From Hypoxylon rubiginosum (lineage: Eukaryota > Ascomycota > Sordariomycetes > Xylariales > Hypoxylaceae): a DNA stretch of 64,000 nt. This document shows positions 1-11,465 of this stretch, piece after piece. Both the position numbers and the translations under genes were made by a program. The notes under the pieces were generated by a model, which ran no database searches, was not told where the DNA came from, and was given only the letters and a program-made list of their open reading frames with translations. Location of the stretch: positions 558,001 to 622,000 of the forward strand of contig CADCXA010000034.1 in the NCBI GenBank assembly GCA_902806565.1, written 5' to 3'. The stretch's first letter is position 1. Each line of letters begins with the position of its first letter.

Positions 1-2641
1 GAAAATCGCGTACCAAGTATGAGTTACCCTGGTGCAGGAAAATGGCGCCGTCGTAGATAGTAAAGAAAGCTCTTGATGCTTCTAACTCCTCTAGGACGAT
101 GTTCCTCCCTTGTGTTATGTCAACGATGGCAAAGTGGTCATCCTCGGTGTCTCGAATCGCCACAAATCTAGATGGAACTGGTCTGAATCTGTCGTGGCAA
201 TGGTAGTATCCCAACTCGTCTTTGATCAGACGCTCTTCAGCGATCCTCGCTAAGTCTTTCGTAAAGTAGACAGCATCTTCAACGGGTTTAATAGGCATCT
301 CATACGCCGCACATTGAATATGGCCCTCCAATACAAGCATGTTGTCCAAATCGATCTGAAGCTCGCAATTGGGTTTAGTAAAAAGCTCGTCAGGATTCTG
401 CATATAGTGCTGGTCAGTTGGGAAGCAGTCTCCGACAAGGACAGAGAGCGAATCTTTATTCCTCCTACCGGCCCTGCCGCTCTGTTGTCTTAGATTTGCG
501 ATGGTGTAGGGGAACCCCAACGTTATGACGCAGTCCAGGGTACCAATATCAACACCGAGCTCTAGGGCTGTGGTCGCAACGATACCTATAAGCTTTCCCT
601 CGAACATTTCGCTCTCGATTCTTCGGCGATCTTGTGCTGTATATCCGCCCCGGTATCCCATAACACGAGCCATGCATTCCGGACGACCTAGTGATTCCAA
701 TTCGCACTTGGCGGCCGTCACGAGTTCTTCACACTGCTTTCTCACGCGACAGAATGCAATCACGCGGACACCTCGCAGGATAAGCTGGCAGAACAGACGG
801 GCACATTCGGCTATGGCATTTCCACGGCCGCTCGATGGATCTCCAGGGTCCTTGTAAGGCGTGTTCCAACAGAGAAATTCCTTTCGCCCTGACGGCGATC
901 CGTCAAAATCGACTAGATGTACATCGTCGAGTCCAAAAATAGTCCTGAAGTGATCCCGCGGGTTTGCGACGGTGGCAGAGCACGATATAAACTTGACTTT
1001 CCGATTACCAACAGCAGCACATATACGTCGGAGTCGCCTCATGATGAAGGCAACGTGTGATCCCATCAAGCCGTTGTAGTAGTGCAGCTCGTCAACTAAT
1101 GGCAGTTAGATACTGGCTAAAGAAGTATATCCAGGCACAAAATACATACCAACAACATAGCGTAGGTGTTTTAGGAAAGTCCGCCATCTATCTTCTTGAG
1201 GTAGAATCGTAATATGAAGCATATCGGGATTCGTAAAGATGATTCGGGCTTCGTCGCGAATCTGGTTCCTGTCGTGCATTGGGGTATCCCCGTCGAACGT
1301 CTCGACAAGAACACTTTCCATCCCCGGGAAATACGCGAGCATGTCCTTCAGGCTCTTCTTCTGGTCCTGAGCCAAAGCCTTCGTTGGGAAAATGTATATG
1401 GCTCGAGTATTACGATCTTGCTCCAAGGCATGCAGGACAGGTAGCTGGTATATAAGGGATTTTCCAGAGCTTGTAGACGTCGATACGACAACGTGACGGC
1501 CGGAATAAAGGTTGTTTATTGCTTCGGCTTGGTGAGCATAAAACTGGGTGATTCCCTTGGCATTGTAGAGTGCATTCACCATATCCTGGCTCAAAAGAAA
1601 ACCCAGTTCGCCGAACGTAGGCTCCTGGGCGTCAAACACACGATGCCCATCTGGAACAATTTGACCAGTATACCACGAACTATCCTTGAGCTCCTCGACG
1701 ATTTCGGGGATACTCTTTCTCTCCTTCGGTATCGACTCGGGTATAGTGCTCGACTCTGGTTTAGAGTTGCTCGTCTGCGGCTCCGAAGGAATAGGAATGT
1801 AAGCTTCAGCCTCTTGGCGAAGCATCAACACAGGGTCTAGCTTATCCTCTACACATCGATTCAGAAAGGAGCTCACAGCGTTCGTGAACTTTCGGTTTCG
1901 CTTCTCGATTAGCGTTGTCAGTTGCTTCTGACTGTAGACGGGCATTTTCAAGTCTTCGTCGCGAAGTCTCCTATAGGGATTAGTAGATTCTCCTGTATTC
2001 TTATGTTGAACCTGTCTTTTGAGGTCTTCGTCGACAAACTCGAAGTACAAGACTTCTTTGCCACTGAGAAGAATATCATCAGGGTGGTGGGTGCCAAGTT
2101 CATCTAGACCGGTGAGGCCACCGACGGAGGCGTCTGGTGCGGGACCCTGAACCGTGATGTCCTTGAATCTCCCAGACTTGAAGGTCGTGTCTCTTTCAGC
2201 TCCTTTGATATCAGTCTGCAGCATGACCTCGTCTACGTAGGCGAAGCTGATGCCCTCGGGCCGTAGAGCCACGATAGCCGATACATCATCAATTTTTAGC
2301 TCGCGCTTCGTATTTGACTCTACTGCAGACCGAATCGTATCAAAGGTCGTTACCAAATGTTTCCGCGTAGAGCAGAAAGTAAAAACGAGGTTCAGAGCCC
2401 TGTGAGTCTTGTCCAGGTCTTTGAATAGCTCCGGCCATTCGACCCGACACTCGACTTCTGTGTTTGCCTTCTTTTGGCGTTGGGCTGCCGTAGGCTTTCC
2501 GGGGTTTGCAACCTTTGATCCATCTGTAGCCTCTCCAGAGTTCTCTAAAGGGCTACCTTTCGCACTGTCTTCTTCATCTTGCCTCTTTCTTTTTCGTCGG
2601 ATAGCTTTGTTTGAAACCGTAGCAGCCTTGAGACTAGACAT
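1..2641 (-). CDS. HRQ1: HRQ1-type ATP-dependent RecQ-family 3'-5' DNA helicase (3' end beyond window)
   Basis: Exons on the minus strand are 2641-1150 and 1095-<1; the intron 1149-1096 has a GTATGT donor and TAG acceptor. About 862 codons are visible and the frame is still open at the window edge, so the C-terminus (normally a DUF1998-type zinc domain in this family) is missing. Residues 1-75 are basic and low-complexity with a nuclear-localisation look. A conserved N-terminal region follows at about 65-200. Walker A (TSSGKS) is near residue 392, motif Ia (PTKALAQDQ) near 420, and the motif II box DELH is formed exactly across the splice junction. Downstream come SCSAT (motif III) and QSGRAGRR (motif VI). 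HRQ1 proteins are RecQ4-like helicases acting in DNA crosslink repair and telomere maintenance in the nucleus. The start is the first ATG of the frame. The family call is firm; the in vivo role is inferred from the family. Confidence 0.9.
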
Positions 2642-3396
2642 TTTACTTATAGTCGAGATGCATGAGGAAGAAGGTGCTTATTCAGGGGACAATTTGGTGG
2701 TTCTCTATTCTCGAAGGGATGTACGTCGGGTTGACGTCGTAGAATGTCAAGCCACGCAGTCGCGAATCTCTGTGGCGCGAAACTCGGGCGGAAGCACGTG
2801 ACTCGATCGGTCCAAATTACAAGTACCCCTTTATTAAACGAGTTCAACGCCAAAATATCTGTCTACACGATGCTATTAAAGCGATAATCATTATCCGTCT
2901 GTACCTAGATGGGTACCTACGGTAGTTAGAATTTACGCTAGGTCCGAGAAGAATAGATGCTGGGATTCGAAGGCATTCCTGTGTATGACAACTTCGCCTG
3001 ATTCTACTTTACCGGTCTAGGACTGTCAAATATTTTATACCGTGAAGTCGTATAAAGATCATTTAATTCAACGATTGGGCTGTAAAGCCAAAGATACCGG
3101 TCCCTAACATTACATGCGTCCAGCGGTGCCTTCATGCTGGTGGCAGAATATCAATTATACCACATAATTCATAAAAGCCATCAACGAAGGAGTACCACTA
3201 TCCTGCGGACCGCAATGCAAGACTGCCCTCGACCACCGAACGTATCACCCCTTTTATCATCCGTATCATACCTAGCATAGTATTGACCAGCAATACCTAT
3301 GCTTCCAGAAACAATCCATAACCTGGGAACGACTTTCCTCGTCGAATTTTTAACTTTCCCTGAAAACACTTAGTATCAAAACCCCCCTCAGCCCCT
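2642..3396. other. intergenic, upstream of HRQ1 helicase
   Basis: This is the promoter side of the helicase and the 3' side of the next minus-strand frame. I see only short open frames without codon structure, and no RNA gene or repeat. Confidence 0.6.
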
Positions 3397-4368
3397 TCAT
3401 CCAAATACATCATCATCATCATCATCCAGTGCCGTTCGTCTAGGCACGTCCACTTGTCTGTTCGGGGAAGATCGAGACATCTGCGATCTCTTCTTCGGCG
3501 GGGTCATGGAGTCTTCCGTCTCGATAGCCTTACGTTTGGCAGGAGAAGCTGGTGAGGAAGGGCTGCTGGGGATTGACTCGCCGGAATGTTCTGTGTTCGA
3601 GGGTCCTCTGTTGTTGGGCGAATGGTAAGCCGAATCAGCGCCAGGGGATTCTTCATGCTCAAGCTTGCAGATTGTCATGACAGCCGTCTTAATGTCCACA
3701 TCCATCATAAGGCCCTGTTCAACAGTGGTACGCCCATGGACGAGCTTCTCGATGACCGCATTCTTGAAAGAGCCCCCTTTGAAAATTACCGTGTTGCCGT
3801 CAATAATAGCTTTTTCAACGACGGCTTCCTTGACGACGGCCCTCTCGATAGTACTATCCCACCTCTTGACAACAAAGACGGGATTCGTAATGGGAGTCTC
3901 CTTGATGATAGCCTCCTTCATGACGAGCTTCTCGATGAAGATGTTACTGATGAAGGCCGTGGTGATAGCAGCCTTTTGGAAGATAAACGGGACGCCGGAA
4001 CCCCCTAATGTGTAGATGGGAGGGGTATTGGGAACACATGCGGACGCAGGTGTAGCGTCAGGACTCTTAGGATCAAATGCCTTGTGTTCGCATTGGTTGG
4101 TGTTCTCCTTGTCGGATTCATGATCCAGTACGTCACCCCGATTCTCTTTTCCTGCAACCCCCTCTTGCTGGATATTGTCGGTCGCATCACAATAGTCCAT
4201 ATCGGACTCGTAGTCGGGTAAGTCATCCGTATTCGTTTCATTCGTAGGTTCTTCAGCGACTGCAAAGTCGAGTTTCTCGGGGTTAGCTCCATGATCGCTA
4301 GGTTCAATAGGCAGAACTAGCTTGCCTTCAACTGCGGCTTGTCTAGCCGCGTGTTGTTCAGCTGCCAT
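3397..4368 (-). CDS. unrecognised acidic protein with internal hydrophobic/charged repeat region
   Basis: A 323-codon open frame with its first ATG at 4368; I do not recognise the family. The N-terminal third is acidic and contains DDLPDYE. The middle (about 125-235) has irregular short repeats alternating Ile/Val/Ala with Lys/Glu, such as EKLVMKEAII, ERAVVKEAVVEKAII and KNAVIEKLV. The C-terminus is Ser/Pro-rich with a basic PAKRK and PPKKR nuclear-localisation look, and it ends in an Asp-rich tail (six Asp then VFG). The frame stays open without a stop for 106 more codons upstream of the ATG, up to the stop codon of the RanBD gene (4689-4687). That upstream part also carries DDLPDYE, so the ATG may not be the real start. 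It could be an independent gene or a C-terminal extension of the RanBD protein. Confidence 0.6.
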   Translation of the reverse strand: MAAEQHAARQAAVEGKLVLPIEPSDHGANPEKLDFAVAEEPTNETNTDDLPDYESDMDYCDATDNIQQEGVAGKENRGDVLDHESDKENTNQCEHKAFDPKSPDATPASACVPNTPPIYTLGGSGVPFIFQKAAITTAFISNIFIEKLVMKEAIIKETPITNPVFVVKRWDSTIERAVVKEAVVEKAIIDGNTVIFKGGSFKNAVIEKLVHGRTTVEQGLMMDVDIKTAVMTICKLEHEESPGADSAYHSPNNRGPSNTEHSGESIPSSPSSPASPAKRKAIETEDSMTPPKKRSQMSRSSPNRQVDVPRRTALDDDDDDVFG

Positions 4369-4686
4369 CCCAATGACTCGAGCGTATGAAGTTGCATCCT
4401 TTACAGTGTTGTTTGTGGCTTCGTTCTGGACGTCGCATTCTTCGTCCTCATCAGAGGAGATATCGTGTCGTGGCCACTTGAACTTTCTACGTTTAGAGGC
4501 TTTGGCAGCCTTGGCGGCCTCGGCGGCTTCGGCGGCCTCGTACTCTTCATAGTCGGGTAAATCATCCGGGGAACCACTAGGCAGACATGCTTCTTGTCTA
4601 GCTTCGGTAGCTACGACATCAGCATTTACATGGCCGGACGGAGCGTTAGGTTTCTCAGGTCCAGCGAGAACAGTACCGGCGGTGTT

Positions 4687-6392
4687 CTATACCGACTGGA
4701 GTTCTCGTTGGATCTTGCCGACTTCGTTGAGGAAGCTCTTAGCACTAGCCGCGTTCATCTATAGGATAGTTAGTATCAGTTCATATATCTTATTAGAACA
4801 GAGCATACCTTGAGTTGGATACTGACGGCTCCTTCATCTTCTATAGCTGTGAAGAGCACGCAAGTCGCCTTGACCGTAGACTTCTCCTGGAACTGCATGG
4901 CCGGAATGAGTGCTGTGTTGAGAATGACGCGATGGGTTGAGTCCTGACGCATAATCAGGCGCACTACCTTCGACTCGGCATCTTCGAGAGCAGATCCGTC
5001 AAACGTGCCAGGAATAGGTGCGCCCGTTGCTTCGTCGAAGTCAACGCAAGCGACAGGGACGTTGATCTTCATGTTTCCAGCACCTCGCTCCTTCCAGGAG
5101 CTGCTGGCTTTGTCCAAGTAGTAGATCTTTGTGCGAACCTGCAGCATCGTAACCTCGCCCGCTTCGCCATCGTCAATATCGACTAAAAGACATGTTAGCA
5201 CCAAGCTGGGTGGAAGACGATGTTTCGATAACTCACCACGCTGGAGTTTTGGTTTCTTCTTAAGATCATCCACTGCAGCGGCCTTCTCCTCTTGGGCGAC
5301 GTTCTCCTCATTCTCAGCTCTGTCTTCGTCATCAGAGCTACCGCCTTGCTCCTCATCATCTTCCTCCTCGGTTACAGGTGCTCCAAATGGCTTCACTGGC
5401 TTGCTGCTCTTAAAAGATTCACCAGGTTGGCCGAAGCTGCTGAGTGCCGATCCACCAAAGGTACTGCCGCCAAAAGGCTGCGATCCACCAAGTTTACTAC
5501 CAAAGGTTCCACCAAAGGTACTGCCTCCGAAAGGCTTCGAAGCGCCTCCGACCTGGCCAAAGGGCGAGGTGCTTTTAGATAGGTTTGTGGTGCCAAAAAC
5601 TGGTACCGTAGACGTTGCAGCAGCGCTGGCAAACGGCGACTGTGAGCCAGACGGGCTGGCAAAGGAAGTCAGAGGCTTTGCGGCAGCTTGGAGGAAGGGT
5701 GAAGCCTGGGTAGCGAAACCTGCTATTCCAGAACTGCTGAAGGCCGAGTCGGACGTCGTAGCTACTTTTCGCTTCTCGAAAGGAGCGAAAGCGGCGCCCT
5801 TCTCTAGCTTGGCCGCCTTCATAGCACCTGTCTGCTCGCTCTTATCGCCCGTCTTGGAGGTGTTTGTCGATTTAGACGGTACCTTGAGAAAGTTAGTGCG
5901 CGCTCCGTACGATTGTGTTGATTACTTAAATAGTCTTACAATAGGCACGTCGGAGTTGACCTTGGATTCGCTTGAAACATCTCGCGGACGTTTCTTCTCA
6001 GGTTCTGATCGGTCGGTACGATTGAGAGACGTGCCAGCGCCAGCGCCAGCATCGGAACCGATCGGGGAAACGTCGCCGTTTGCGTCTGACGAGGCATCCT
6101 GAGGCTCGTCTACCTCATCCCGTGCGCGCTTCTTCTTAGGGGACGAGATTTGATCTCTTAGGTCGTCGTTCTGGGAACCAATAGAGTCACGATCGGGGGT
6201 GGCGCCTTTGCTAGACGGCTTATCACCACCTATGGCGGCGTTGGGCGCGGGGTGCATCTCCGCGGTAGACATGGTGGATAAGTTAGGTTTTTCAGAAATA
6301 GCTGTCTGTCTTAATTCTTTGCGTGCAGCAGCAGTGTCCGGGTCTTCGGGCGTAAGATGCTCAGGCGTGGGACTGCGTTTGTTACTCGCCAT
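4687..6392 (-). CDS. Ran-binding (RanBD) FG-repeat nuclear transport protein, Nup2/Hba1/Yrb2-like
   Basis: Exons 6392-5940, 5882-5237, 5182-4809 and 4758-4687 give 514 aa. Introns are 5939-5883 (GTAAGA, branch CTAAC), 5236-5183 and 4808-4759 (GTATGC, branch CTAAC, acceptor CTATAG). Residues 1-150 are Ser/Lys/Asp-rich with KKKRAR and KKRPR basic clusters. About 165-300 holds FG motifs in near-repeats (FGGSTFGG, QPFGGSTFGGS). An acidic linker precedes the RanBD (about 355-490), which includes VRLIMRQDSTHRVILN. The last exon adds a short tail ending IQRELQSV. Such proteins bind Ran-GTP at or near the nuclear pore and assist nuclear export. An upstream in-frame ATG at 6482 exists, but MASNKRSP at 6392 is the more typical start. 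The stop TAG is followed in frame by a long open frame (see findings). Confidence 0.85.
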
Positions 6393-7991
6393 TAGATGAG
6401 AGGGGGATAGAAGAATTGTGGACAGAAGAGTTGTGTAGGAGGGATTGTGGGAATTTTTGCGAAAAGTGCAAAGCAGTTGCAATTACTGTGCAGGTTTGGG
6501 AAGCTTTTTAGAAATTTGTGAAAGCGGTCTGCCAGGTAAGAAAAGTTTTTGTAGAGGCAGAAAAAAAAGTGCAAGTTGCTGGGTGAACAAAGGGATTCAA
6601 AAGTTGAATGTTGCAGTTGGGTGAGTTCGAGGAAAGTTGAGGCTGCGCGCGGTGACGATGTTTGATGCTTGTGCTAGAATTGTGCCCACTGTATTTTAGG
6701 TACCTGACAACCTGGATACCTCAAGCTCGTAGGGATTACGATAGGTGCAGAGGTGATAGGTGATTGCGGTCGGGTACTCTAAGTTACAGGTACCTTACGT
6801 AGCCCACCTAAGCCCTGCCAGCGTTGGATTGCGGGTCCCGGATAATACTCGGCTTACGTCTACCATTTCATAGTTGCATATCACTGTCATACAATATGTG
6901 GTTTTATATGCATATATGCATATAACTATATAGATACATGTGTTGCTCGAGAGTTGCTCGAGTCGGGAGCTATTCAAGTCAGACACCAACTATTCGGTCT
7001 CGTATCTTATTGGTCCCCCAGTCTCCGGGTCTCATTTGCGCGCAATCAAATCCAGCGGCTGTCCATTGACGTGTCGGCATCCAACAAAGTCGTATGGAAT
7101 GACTTGATCTGGCATGCCGCATGTAGCATGTAGGTCCGCCCAACCGCGTCCCAAGTCATACTATTGCTTCTCGACTACGTGGCAGCCCAGAAGAATGCGA
7201 AAATCACATCCTCTAGTATCTACCAAGCCTGCCATCGTCTGCGTGTGGTTCTGTAATGACTGACATTAATAACACACCGAGCAAAAAGACATGGTCAAAT
7301 TTCCCCTAGCAAACTAGCAAGCTTACCAGGTAGCAAAAGAGTTGTAGTTGCTACAGTTGCTACTCTCTTCTGCCTTCTATTCTATTCACGTACTCATGTT
7401 TCAGATCCACACGCGCATCTTAGCATGCCAGAGACATGGCATAAATAAGGGATCCAGGTATGGTGACACTACCATTTAACTACAGCGCTCGAATCTTTAG
7501 AGCACATGGAAATACCTAGGTAGCTCACTCATCCAAGCGTATCAGTGGCAATGATCTGCTTTGCGAGAAATGGCCCAATACACATTCAAATCCTACGTCA
7601 GCTGCCAAGATGAGCATTACGACTTCAGGCAAATGAACCATAGAAAACTACCTAGTATTTATACCTACCTCACCTATGCGTTAGGTACCTAGGTGGCTTT
7701 CGTTACTCGGTTGATATTATTTATATCGATATCGTTACCGTAGACCATACGAATAGAGGGACGGATCGATTAGCGACACTCACCAGAACATTGGAGAGTG
7801 GCTCGGATCATGGCATTCAAGTGTCCAATTCCCCTTTTTCATATCGACACCTTAGGATATATAGCTTCGTCACATACAAGTGACGTATTCCCATGTCATA
7901 TACATTTATTCTTCCGGGCGTGTCATGAGCAAATCAAAGAAGCCCATAATGTACACAGCCAAAGCACGGTATCAGTTACTCTCCAGGACAA
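6393..7991. other. intergenic between RanBD gene and nitrate reductase
   Basis: No convincing gene. It holds an AT-rich stretch around 6890-6935, and several copies of two palindromes, TACCTAGGTA (7513-7522) and TAGGTACCT (6697-6705, 7682-7690), discussed in the findings. Confidence 0.6.
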
Positions 7992-10750
7992 CTAAAAGAA
8001 CAACACATCATCGTCCTTCCAGCCCAAGGCTTTCAATATGGAACGGACGCTCTTCTCAAGCGGTTCAGGTCCGCAAACGAGCACCAAGTCCTCGCCGTCG
8101 AGGGTCCTGCATGTTCCGATTTCCCTTTCGAGGAGTTCCTCGTTCATTCTACCACGTAGCCCGGTCCACGACGGTGAAGGTTGGCTAAGGGTATATAGCA
8201 GGCGACATTTATGGGCGTTGTCGGCGGCCATATTGTCGAGGTCTTCTCTGCACAGTATGTCCTCTTCGACGCGGTTGCCATCAATAACTAGGCATGAGGT
8301 AGGATCCTCGCGGTCGGTTAGAACTGCCCGGAGGACCTGGAATATCGGCGTGATCCCAGATCCACCACAGATCATGATGAAGTGTTTCACCTTTCGCTGT
8401 TGGCCAGATATTGCGCATAGGCCGCGGCCTAGGTACTCGAACTTGCCCACTGGGCCTTTAAAGTCGACAAAATGGCCAATAGGGATCGCATCGAGTGCCT
8501 GGGTCATCTTGCCACCTTTTCTTTCAGGCGTATCATAATAAATCTTGATGAGTACGTGTAGCTTTTCTTTCTCTGACGTCTCGGAGAGAGGCGTGTACGA
8601 TCGTATAATGGCTTCGCGTGTAACGGGATCGCGCAATCGCATCATTAAGTGTTGGCCGATGGGAAGTCCAGATGTCTGTTCGGCGTGCTGGAGATCGAAG
8701 GTAAAGACTTTAGTGTCGTCGGATATCTTTTTTCTGGCAGATAAAATAGCCTTCGTCCACACTTTGGATTGTAGGAATGTCAATCGTGGCTCCGGACCTT
8801 GAGGAGCTTCTACTTCTCCGTTCGCTAGGATTGCTCGGGAGGCTCCGTCCAGGGTGCCTATGTGATAATCTACCAGCATCGCCTTGGCATTCTCGCTGTC
8901 TGCTTATTTATTAGTATTCATCGTCGCCCGTAATTGGAATCTTTGGACTTACGAATAGCGAGAAACTCCTCGCTAGCATCCTGTCCAGCGGCGCCGAATA
9001 TAGACGCCGCTCCGCCAGGGTGCCCCTCAAGAAATTTTGTCCCATCGTAAACTTGGCCATTCACCACAAACCATGGCTCGATCTCGCCGTCATGTTTCCT
9101 CAACTCGTCAACAGTGATCGCACGGTTAATCTCCTTATTAGTCATGCATATTTCTTTTGCCGGCTCTTCTTGGACGGTCTCTTCTTCCTCCCCAGACAGT
9201 TTCTCGCCCCAATAGCCGTTAGAAAGATTGCCTCCCGCCTTCTTCACGCGCTCCATCCAGCCACCGGGTATTAATGCTGGCTGAGTCGGGTGTTCAAATC
9301 GTAGCGTATGTCCCTCGTTATGGACGACAACTCGAAACCACGGGTTATTCATCATACCCAGAACACTCCAGTACATATCTCGTGGTTGCACCATCATGGA
9401 TTCATCCATGGCTCGCACCAGTATATCATCCGTCGATTGCAGCTGCGGTACGGGAATATCTATGTCCCAAAAACACCAACAAAAGCTGTTTTCCCTCCAA
9501 GACAGGTCTAACCGCCCACCGTACAATTCGTCGCCCTCTGGCGCAAGTCGATATTTGTCCTCGGGGTATGAGATGTTGGCTAGCATCCAGGTTTTTCCTT
9601 TATCGAGAGTTACCTCTACTCTCGTTACTCTCTTTCCCCCGCCGGCGTAAGCATAGCCACGAACTCGGTAACTCTCGAGACCTTGGGCTAAAGACAGTCG
9701 TTCGTCGTGGGCCGGAAAACAGGTGGCGCTGTTGGTGTTAAGATCGTAGATGGCGTAGCGTTCGTCTTTCCAAGTATTCGGCATGTCAGCACTCATCTCG
9801 GGAGTGATTGTTGTCGGCAACACCCTATTATCGTAGATATGATACCAGTTATCGCTAGGTTCCGCAGTGACGATTATCCTCTTCAGCCACTTCACACTCC
9901 GGCCACCAATCTGCCCCGGTACGACAACACGAAGGGGCTTCCCGTGGTCAGGAGGGAGGACCTCGCCGTTCATCCTATGAGCAACCAGAATCCCCCGGTT
10001 GGGATCTATAGCCCAGTTCAATTTAACAGACGTTCCATAGTATCCGTTAGGTAATTTATCGGCTCCTTCGAAGCACACATACTTTGCTCCTCGCTTTGGC
10101 TTAGCAGTTCGTAATAGATCACCCATTACCACTCCGGTCCATAGCGCTGTCGATAAACCCGCCGCCCCCCAAGAGAAACCTTTTGTTTTCCTCACGACGT
10201 TCTGCTCTTTCCTCCGGTTGCCCGCGCAGACCAAGGTGATGGGATATGTTACTTGCTCGTAATTGTCGAGAAGTTGTGCCAGGCTTATCTTAATCGGGTT
10301 GTCTACCATGCCTTCTATAGTAAACTCCCAATCCATAATATCAGAATCTTCCACGCGGGGTACCGCTCCATGGTTGCGGACATAATGGAGGTCCTTCGTT
10401 GTTAGAAAGCCCTCATTATAAAGTTCACTCAACGGTGCCTCGACGTTATATGGGTGGATACCCGTGAGACGAATTAACCGAGGGTCTCTAACAACATGAT
10501 TATCTGGAGTCTTGAAGTCCTCCGGCAACACCTTGTTATCGGATCTACTCCTCGGCGGGAGAGGGTATATTGATGTATCCTCGCTTCTCGATCCGTCGTC
10601 GTCATATGATGACCGTTGGTTTTCGAAGTCACTACCCGTTCTTGATTCTCTTCTCGAGCTATTCTCTGTAGCAGGTGGGCTTGGAGGATATCGAACTAGC
10701 TGTTCGGTAGATGGCTTCTGGAAACTGATAGCTGAACGTAGATCTTCCAT
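7992..10750 (-). CDS. niaD: assimilatory nitrate reductase [NAD(P)H]
   Basis: Exons 10750-8953 and 8899-7992 are joined over one intron (8952-8900, GTAAGT...GCAG), giving 901 aa, within the fungal range. It reduces nitrate to nitrite in the cytosol as the first step of nitrate assimilation. The order is a variable N-terminus (1-85), then the molybdenum-cofactor domain with the ligand Cys175 in VCAGNRR, the dimer interface domain, and cytochrome b5 with heme ligands His577 (HPGG) and His600. The second heme His is encoded across the splice junction. Next come the FAD domain (RSYTP 699-703) and the NAD(P)H domain (CGGSGITP about 777-784, VCGPEP about 875), ending in DDVLFF. A single intron in the cytochrome b5 region resembles the nit-3/nia arrangement of Sordariomycetes rather than the multi-intron Aspergillus gene. 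No nitrite reductase or nitrate transporter is adjacent. The symbol follows Aspergillus; nit-3 is the Neurospora name. Confidence 0.97.
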
Positions 10751-11298
10751 TGTGTGTTGTGTGGGTTAGATTCCAAAAGGAATGATGGAGAAGCTGATGT
10801 CAGTTTACGAAATGCGCAACCAACGTGCATGCTACCTAGGAATACACGTAAGACAGTGTTCTCACTGTGGTCGAACAGGGGAACAAAATGATGAAGCAGT
10901 ATGTAACACAGAACGGGAGGACGCTAGAAAAACGAATATAAAAGTAGTATGACATAACACAAGCCGTGATCAAGGCTCGGTCAGGATTCGATATATGTAT
11001 CCCCCACACTCGGTATATAAAATCCACGATACTGGACGTTATAAAATACCCAGCTACAGGGACTACAAAAACGACCAGTTGTCCATGTATTCTTGTCCGC
11101 AACCCGCAAGTCGGCTGCAAAAGCGAAATCCCGACTTGTTGTTGCAATGCATTAATGTGTGGACGATTTCCTCGGACTCCAACTGGCCAGAAATCGTGAC
11201 AAGAAAGGTATAGTAATGCCATCGGGCCTAGACGTGACTTACATATTATGTGACACTACATCAATAGGGGAGCCTCAAGACACGCTAATAGCAAGCCA

Positions 11299-11465
11299 CT
11301 TATCAGTTACGCCATCATTTGGAGCGAGGAGATGCAACAACCAGCCGAAGGCATCCCCGCGGATATGCCCAGCATCCGTGTCTGGCAACGCCTAGGCCTT
11401 ATCAGAAGCAATTTGGTTTCCTTTGCAAGATTGACGACCAACAGCGAATCATGACTGCTGATAAG
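11299..11465 (-). promoter_or_regulatory. candidate NIT2/AreA and NIT4/NirA site cluster upstream of nitrate reductase
   Basis: Three TGATAAG-type GATA elements lie at 11299-11305, 11398-11404 (both CTTATCA on the plus strand) and 11459-11465. Between them, CCCGCGGA (11356-11363) matches the NIT4-type palindrome TCCGCGGA at seven of eight positions. The cluster is 550-715 bp upstream of the nitrate reductase ATG. Paired GATA-factor and pathway-specific Zn-cluster sites are the known design of fungal nitrate promoters. Function here is inferred from motif content only. Confidence 0.5.

Noticed and set aside
5131..6102. 323-codon plus-strand frame over the RanBD gene
   Set aside because: Antisense of the FG/Ser-rich exons. 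It runs through two introns of the real gene and has only Ser/Pro/Leu bias.
7992..10750. Nitrate assimilation cluster
   Set aside because: No nitrite reductase or nitrate transporter gene lies in the window; nitrate reductase stands alone.
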